Source: Micromonospora thermarum (lineage in GTDB: Bacteria > Actinomycetota > Actinomycetes > Mycobacteriales > Micromonosporaceae). From it: a DNA stretch of 52,771 bases. The stretch's first letter is position 1, and every line of letters starts with the position of its first letter. Shown piece by piece: positions 49,426 to 52,771 of the stretch. The position numbers were made by a program, and so were the translations under genes. The stretch covers positions 1-52,771 of the forward strand of contig NZ_JAATEO010000036.1 in assembly GCF_012034245.1 (NCBI RefSeq). The letters run 5' to 3'. Under the pieces are notes generated by a model, which made no database searches, was not told where the DNA came from, and saw only the letters and a program-made list of their open reading frames with translations.

Positions 49426-51042
49426 CCGGTAGGCACGGATCGCCTGATCGAGTGCCCGCACCGCCCGCGTCCGCTTCCACGGGTCGAGGCTGCGGCGCAG
49501 CTCCTGCACCCGCTGCTCGATGCGGCGCGTCGAGTTCACTGAGGTCAGCTCCACGACCTCGGTGATGGTCTGGCAGGCCAGGCCGAGGTTCTGCTGCCGG
49601 GCGAACGCCTCCGCACGAAACAGCAGCCGGAACGACCGTTCGTGCAGGTTGCCCTGGTCGCTGAGCCTCAGTGCCTTGTCGGCCGCCGCGAGCACCTGGT
49701 CGGCACCGCGGAACTTCAACGCGTTCTGTGCGCTGGTGCTCCAGAAGAACGACTCGTCGTAGAAGTACCACCACGACTGGCGCGGGCCTTGGCCGGTCAG
49801 CGCCGCTTGCAGAGCGGCGTACTCCCGGTCGAGGGCGTCTCTCGACCGATCCGCTTGGCCGTCCGCCGTCAGCGCCCGCACGGCCACGTCGGCGGCGTAG
49901 GCGCGAGCATACGGGCTGCCGCTCTGCTCGGCCCATGCAGCGGCGGCGACAGCATGGTCGATACCGACGCGAGGCTTCCCCTGCCACGTGGCCAGGTGGC
50001 TCATCGTGCACAGGATGTAGGTCACCAGCTCCACGGCGCGCGCCTCGTGCGCGGCGGCCCGCGCATCGTCGTAGAACCGTTGCGCCGAGCCGTAATCGCC
50101 CATGTTGAAGCACAGCCAGCCGGTCAGCTGGGTCAGCTCGGCGTATGCGGCCACCGCGCGGTCGCGCTGCGTGCCGTTGGGGGCGGCCTTGGCTTGCTGT
50201 TCGGCGACACGTCGGTAGGCCAACGCGCTGGGCAGCGCCGTGCTCGCGCCGAGCACGTCGCCCTGCTTGCGAAGGTTGGGCATCATGGCCTCGCAGTGCG
50301 CCAGCGTGGCCGGGTCGAACCTGCCGAGATCCTGCGCCGGGGCGGCGCTGGCTGGTTCCGCCAAGCCCGCCAGCTCCGTCAGCGGCGCTGCCATGGCGGC
50401 AGCCAGCGCGGCAGCCAGTTTGCCCAGCATGTCCCTGCGGGCCGGGGAGTGCGGTGTCCGTTGCATCCACATGACGATGACCTGCGCCAATTCTCCGAAG
50501 TCGACCTCCTCGGGCAGGCGGTACAGGCCGGTGGCGTTCGCTTGTGACGGAGCACTCGCCTCCGCACCGGGGCGCCGGCCGAGCAGGTCGCGAAGCAGGG
50601 TCTCCGCCTCGCTCGGCACCATGATTTCACCCGCAACGGTGCTGGTCGTACCCCGAGGCACTGCCAAAGTCGCCCCGGCCGCCGAGTCAAGGTGACGGAA
50701 GCTCGGCAGGTCGGCCAGCAGATCGGCCACGCTGCATTCGTAGATCTCGGCAAGCCGCACGAGGTTGTCGTGTGACGGCGAGTATCCGCCCTTGCCCGGC
50801 CAGATCTCCCAGTACGAGAAGGACTTGAAGGTCTTGGGCTCGTCCGGCCAGCGGCGGTTCCACTCCTCGGCTGCCTGCGCCTGGCTCCATCCCCGCACCG
50901 ACCGAAACGCCACACGAGGATTGAGCCGGAACCGCGTCTGGAAGACCTCGGCCGCCTCAACCCAGGTCTTGCCCGCCGAACGCAACTCGGCAGCCAAGCG
51001 TGCCTGCTGCCGGCGCATGCTCTCCGACCGTCCCTCCGCCAT
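49408..51042 (-). CDS. XRE-family regulator with long TPR-like C-terminus
   Basis: ATG at 51042 starts MAEGRSESMRRQQ; 544 residues. A helix-turn-helix of XRE type is in residues about 40-115 (GWSQAQAAEEWNRRW, SPSHDNLVRLAEIYECSVADLLADLP). A long alpha-helical region with TPR-like repeats makes up most of the rest (AQRFYDDARAAAHEARA and following). Such proteins are common single-gene regulators in Micromonospora and Streptomyces; their targets are unknown. The frame is open far upstream but without coding character. The promoter region shared with 51347 has a CCCGTG-A-CACGGG palindrome. Confidence 0.85.
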   Translation of the reverse strand: MAEGRSESMRRQQARLAAELRSAGKTWVEAAEVFQTRFRLNPRVAFRSVRGWSQAQAAEEWNRRWPDEPKTFKSFSYWEIWPGKGGYSPSHDNLVRLAEIYECSVADLLADLPSFRHLDSAAGATLAVPRGTTSTVAGEIMVPSEAETLLRDLLGRRPGAEASAPSQANATGLYRLPEEVDFGELAQVIVMWMQRTPHSPARRDMLGKLAAALAAAMAAPLTELAGLAEPASAAPAQDLGRFDPATLAHCEAMMPNLRKQGDVLGASTALPSALAYRRVAEQQAKAAPNGTQRDRAVAAYAELTQLTGWLCFNMGDYGSAQRFYDDARAAAHEARAVELVTYILCTMSHLATWQGKPRVGIDHAVAAAAWAEQSGSPYARAYAADVAVRALTADGQADRSRDALDREYAALQAALTGQGPRQSWWYFYDESFFWSTSAQNALKFRGADQVLAAADKALRLSDQGNLHERSFRLLFRAEAFARQQNLGLACQTITEVVELTSVNSTRRIEQRVQELRRSLDPWKRTRAVRALDQAIRAYRSTPVG

Positions 51043-51346
51043 CCCACCCCCCACGATCAGCGACACGCATCGACGCTTACCTGCCAAACGGTACGCATCC
51101 AACCCGGACCACGGAACTTCCCCGTGACACGGGAAACGACGCCCCGGCATCTCCCGATAACGCCGGGTAGCCACCGGTGCGATGTGTAGATGATCGTGGA
51201 TGCGCAACACCGGCCCTGCCACTATCCGCAGGCAAACCGGCGGACCGCCCTGGCCGGACGTGACGACGCCTCCGTCCGGCTGGGTGCACCGCACTTGCGG
51301 GATAGGGCGCTGAGCAGATCGAAACCTTGGAGGTGAGGACGGGTCC
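51043..51346. promoter_or_regulatory. Divergent promoter region with a 13-bp palindrome
   Basis: This 304-base gap separates the XRE gene from the small-protein operon. A perfect palindrome CCCGTG-A-CACGGG at 51121-51133, flanked by TT and AA, is a candidate operator for the XRE regulator. GGAGGTGAG at 51329 onwards is the ribosome binding site of the first small gene. No other structure is seen. Confidence 0.45.
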
Positions 51347-51547
51347 ATGGTCGTCATGATCGAGACGGACAAGCCCGGCACGGACGAAGCCGATGCGAGG
51401 CGGATCCTGCTGATACACCGCGCCGCGCCGGACGGACTGTGCGCCGGGTGCTTGGAGTTCACGTGCACGTTGGCTCGGTTCCCGTGCACGCAGGCCCGGT
51501 GGGCGCTGAAGGTGACCGGTAACAAGGCGGCGGGCGGCCGGTCGTGA
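51347..51547 (+). CDS. Small Cys-containing protein (first of three-gene operon)
   Basis: The 66-residue product starts at ATG 51347 (ATG 51356 is possible), with GGAGGTGAGG upstream. It contains LCAGCLEFTCTLARFPCTQARWALKVTG, five Cys in CxxC and PC positions, like the WPC proteins elsewhere in the window. Its stop overlaps the next GTG by four bases. Function is unknown. Confidence 0.65.
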   Translation: MVVMIETDKPGTDEADARRILLIHRAAPDGLCAGCLEFTCTLARFPCTQARWALKVTGNKAAGGRS

Positions 51548-51846
51548 AAGCGCTGCACGCGCCAGTTCTTGCCGTGTACAGCGAGCCCCGTGAGCGGATC
51601 TACCGGGCGCTGCTAGCGGCGCCGGGGCGGGGGTGGCGGGTCAGTCAGTTGGCCGAGCAGGTGCCGGATGTGTCGGTGGAAGCGGTCCGCACGACCGTTT
51701 ACCTGCTTCTCGGGGACCGGTTGGTCGACGTGCTGCCACGCCGGCGGAGTCTGACGTGGCGGCTCAACGATGAAGGCCGCACGACGGTCGAGCAGATCAC
51801 GAGCGGATGGCAGCGCTCGCGTGAGACCGGCAGGGCCGAGTCGTGA
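51544..51846 (+). CDS. Winged-helix-like small protein
   Basis: The 100-residue product reads ERIYRALLAAPGRGWRVSQLAEQVPDVSVEAVRTTVYLLLGDRLVD and VLPRRRSLTWRLNDEG, the helix-helix-helix-wing pattern of a winged HTH. GTG start overlaps the previous stop, and its own stop overlaps the next start. It is probably a DNA-binding protein of this operon; no family name is certain. Confidence 0.65.
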   Translation: MKALHAPVLAVYSEPRERIYRALLAAPGRGWRVSQLAEQVPDVSVEAVRTTVYLLLGDRLVDVLPRRRSLTWRLNDEGRTTVEQITSGWQRSRETGRAES

Positions 51847-52118
51847 GCGGAGTACGGGCGACGTTTGCGGCGCAGGCGCTAGCAGGGCCGGAGGCCGCGC
51901 GCCAGGTGATCGACCAGCATCTTCGCTCCGACGTCGGTGGCCGGTGCCTGGCGTGCGGGGAGTTGGAGCCGTGCCCCCAGCGGGACACCGCCCACGCGGT
52001 GCTGTTCGGCCACGCGCGGCAGCTTCCCCGCCGCCGCCCGATGGAGCTGATCGGGACGCGTGCCGACTTCGCCGGGCCCGGCGCTTCGACGTTCGATGCC
52101 TTCGGCCAGGCGGAGTGA
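51843..52118 (+). CDS. Small CxxC..PC protein (third gene of operon)
   Basis: This GTG-started frame of 91 residues contains GRCLACGELEPCPQRDTAHAVLFGHARQLPRRRP, a CxxC followed by PC, resembling the core of the WxCRxCG..WPC proteins. It is coupled to the winged-helix gene by a four-base overlap. Function is unknown. Confidence 0.65.
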   Translation: MSGVRATFAAQALAGPEAARQVIDQHLRSDVGGRCLACGELEPCPQRDTAHAVLFGHARQLPRRRPMELIGTRADFAGPGASTFDAFGQAE

Positions 52119-52365
52119 CTGGCTCGACCGCCGACACAGCCAGCTCGGCAGGCCCGTACAGGCCCGGCGGGGTGGGCTGACTGGTAACCCCTGAAGGGGT
52201 GCTCGTTTGGGCGGGCTGCTATCCGTGGTCTGGGTGGGGTGGCAGGCCGGAGGTTGTGAGCGAACGCGACGCCGTGGACATGCCTGCCGCTGTAGCCGCG
52301 CCCGTCTCCGATGATGGGGCGCAGGCACGGCGGTTGGCCGCTCCTGGGCCTGGCCGGTCCTGTTC

Positions 52366-52605
52366 ATGCTGCCCTCAGTGCTGCGCGAGCAGCACTGGCA
52401 CGACCGGCTGTCCACCGCCTACCAGCGGCGGCCTCCCGCGATCATCGCCACCACCGCCGCTGACTACCTCACCCACACCGGCAAGACTCCCGCCGAGGAC
52501 GTGTGGCAGGTCTTCGGCAACACCAGCCCACGACAGCGACTCATCGACCTGCCCTACACCGACCCCGACCACGACGCCCAATGGAGACCTGCCACGCCCC
52601 GATAG
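52366..52605 (+). CDS. Hypothetical small protein
   Basis: A 79-residue frame starting ATG at 52366 reads LPSVLREQHWHDRLSTAYQRR, then IIATTAADYLTHTGKTPAEDVWQVFGN, and LIDLPYTDPDHD. Composition and codon use look protein-coding, but no family is recognised. The 250 bases before it hold no clear gene. It could be part of a larger mobile element that continues to the right. Confidence 0.35.
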   Translation: MLPSVLREQHWHDRLSTAYQRRPPAIIATTAADYLTHTGKTPAEDVWQVFGNTSPRQRLIDLPYTDPDHDAQWRPATPR

Positions 52606-52771
52606 GGGCCGATCAGAGCCGGACGCACACCACAGGCTCGCCGCGCCGCACCAGGCGGCCCGGCACGACGCGCCCACCGAGAGCACAGAACGGAGAACCC
52701 CATGCACGCACACGTCGACCACCGCCTGATACGCGATCACGTGGAGCCACATGGCCGAAGACCTCCCGGCC

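Noticed and set aside
1..52771. CRISPR array
   Set aside because: No regularly spaced direct repeats with unique spacers were seen anywhere in the window.

Overview
The window looks like actinobacterial chromosome, most likely Micromonosporaceae (Micromonospora-like). Support: very high GC with G/C third positions, frequent GTG starts, four-base overlaps between genes, mycothiol-type enzymes, XRE-DUF5753/DUF397 pairs, a partial conservon, CebR-type operators and an LpqY-SugABC-type transporter. The genus is inferred; no rRNA is present.

Layout. (1) 2-832: 3' end of a serine recombinase running into tRNA-Leu(GAG) on the other strand, the edge of an integrated element that continues off the left side. 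(2) 1022-10843: TPR/FnIII membrane protein, propeller-FnIII protein, MoxR ATPase, DUF58 protein and a TgpA-like transglutaminase protein whose three catalytic residues all look substituted. (3) 10937-18660: mixed housekeeping and accessory genes (nucleotidyltransferase, M23 peptidase, LtrA, DUF1028, mycothiol-type DinB protein, PAP2, DUF3159), with an LLM/SDR deletion scar and a lone TnpB with 3' hairpins. (4) 18980-24122: cellulose module, a secreted GH48 diverging from a lipoprotein GH1 beta-glucosidase, with three CebR-like palindromes between them. (5) 24198-27091: sensor kinase and roadblock protein, the first two genes of a conservon without the other two. (6) 27188-31422: FGGY kinase, a PhzE-type ADIC synthase behind a recognisable Trp attenuator, and WrbA. 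(7) 31522-34877: GNAT fragment, 170-bp foldback MITE, DUF4190 protein, AlkZ-like glycosylase and a membrane protein. (8) 34938-39934: a two-gene cassette, a divergent XRE/DUF397 pair and a membrane NACHT ATPase. (9) 40038-45179: sugar (probably trehalose) ABC importer and a DsbA-like protein. (10) 45294-52605: accessory zone with VOC and NUDIX pseudogenes, an operon of DUF397-like peptide, Cys-rich-tail protein and JmjC/cupin oxygenase, a second copy of the two-gene cassette, GNAT, a large XRE regulator and a three-gene operon of small proteins.

How parts work together: GH48 is predicted to release cellobiose that the surface GH1 hydrolyses, both under a cellobiose repressor. The phzE leader couples ADIC synthesis to tryptophan supply. 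The SugABC-like importer recovers a disaccharide. The best candidates for something undescribed are the DUF397-like/JmjC operon with its duplicated cassette, and the catalytically altered transglutaminase.
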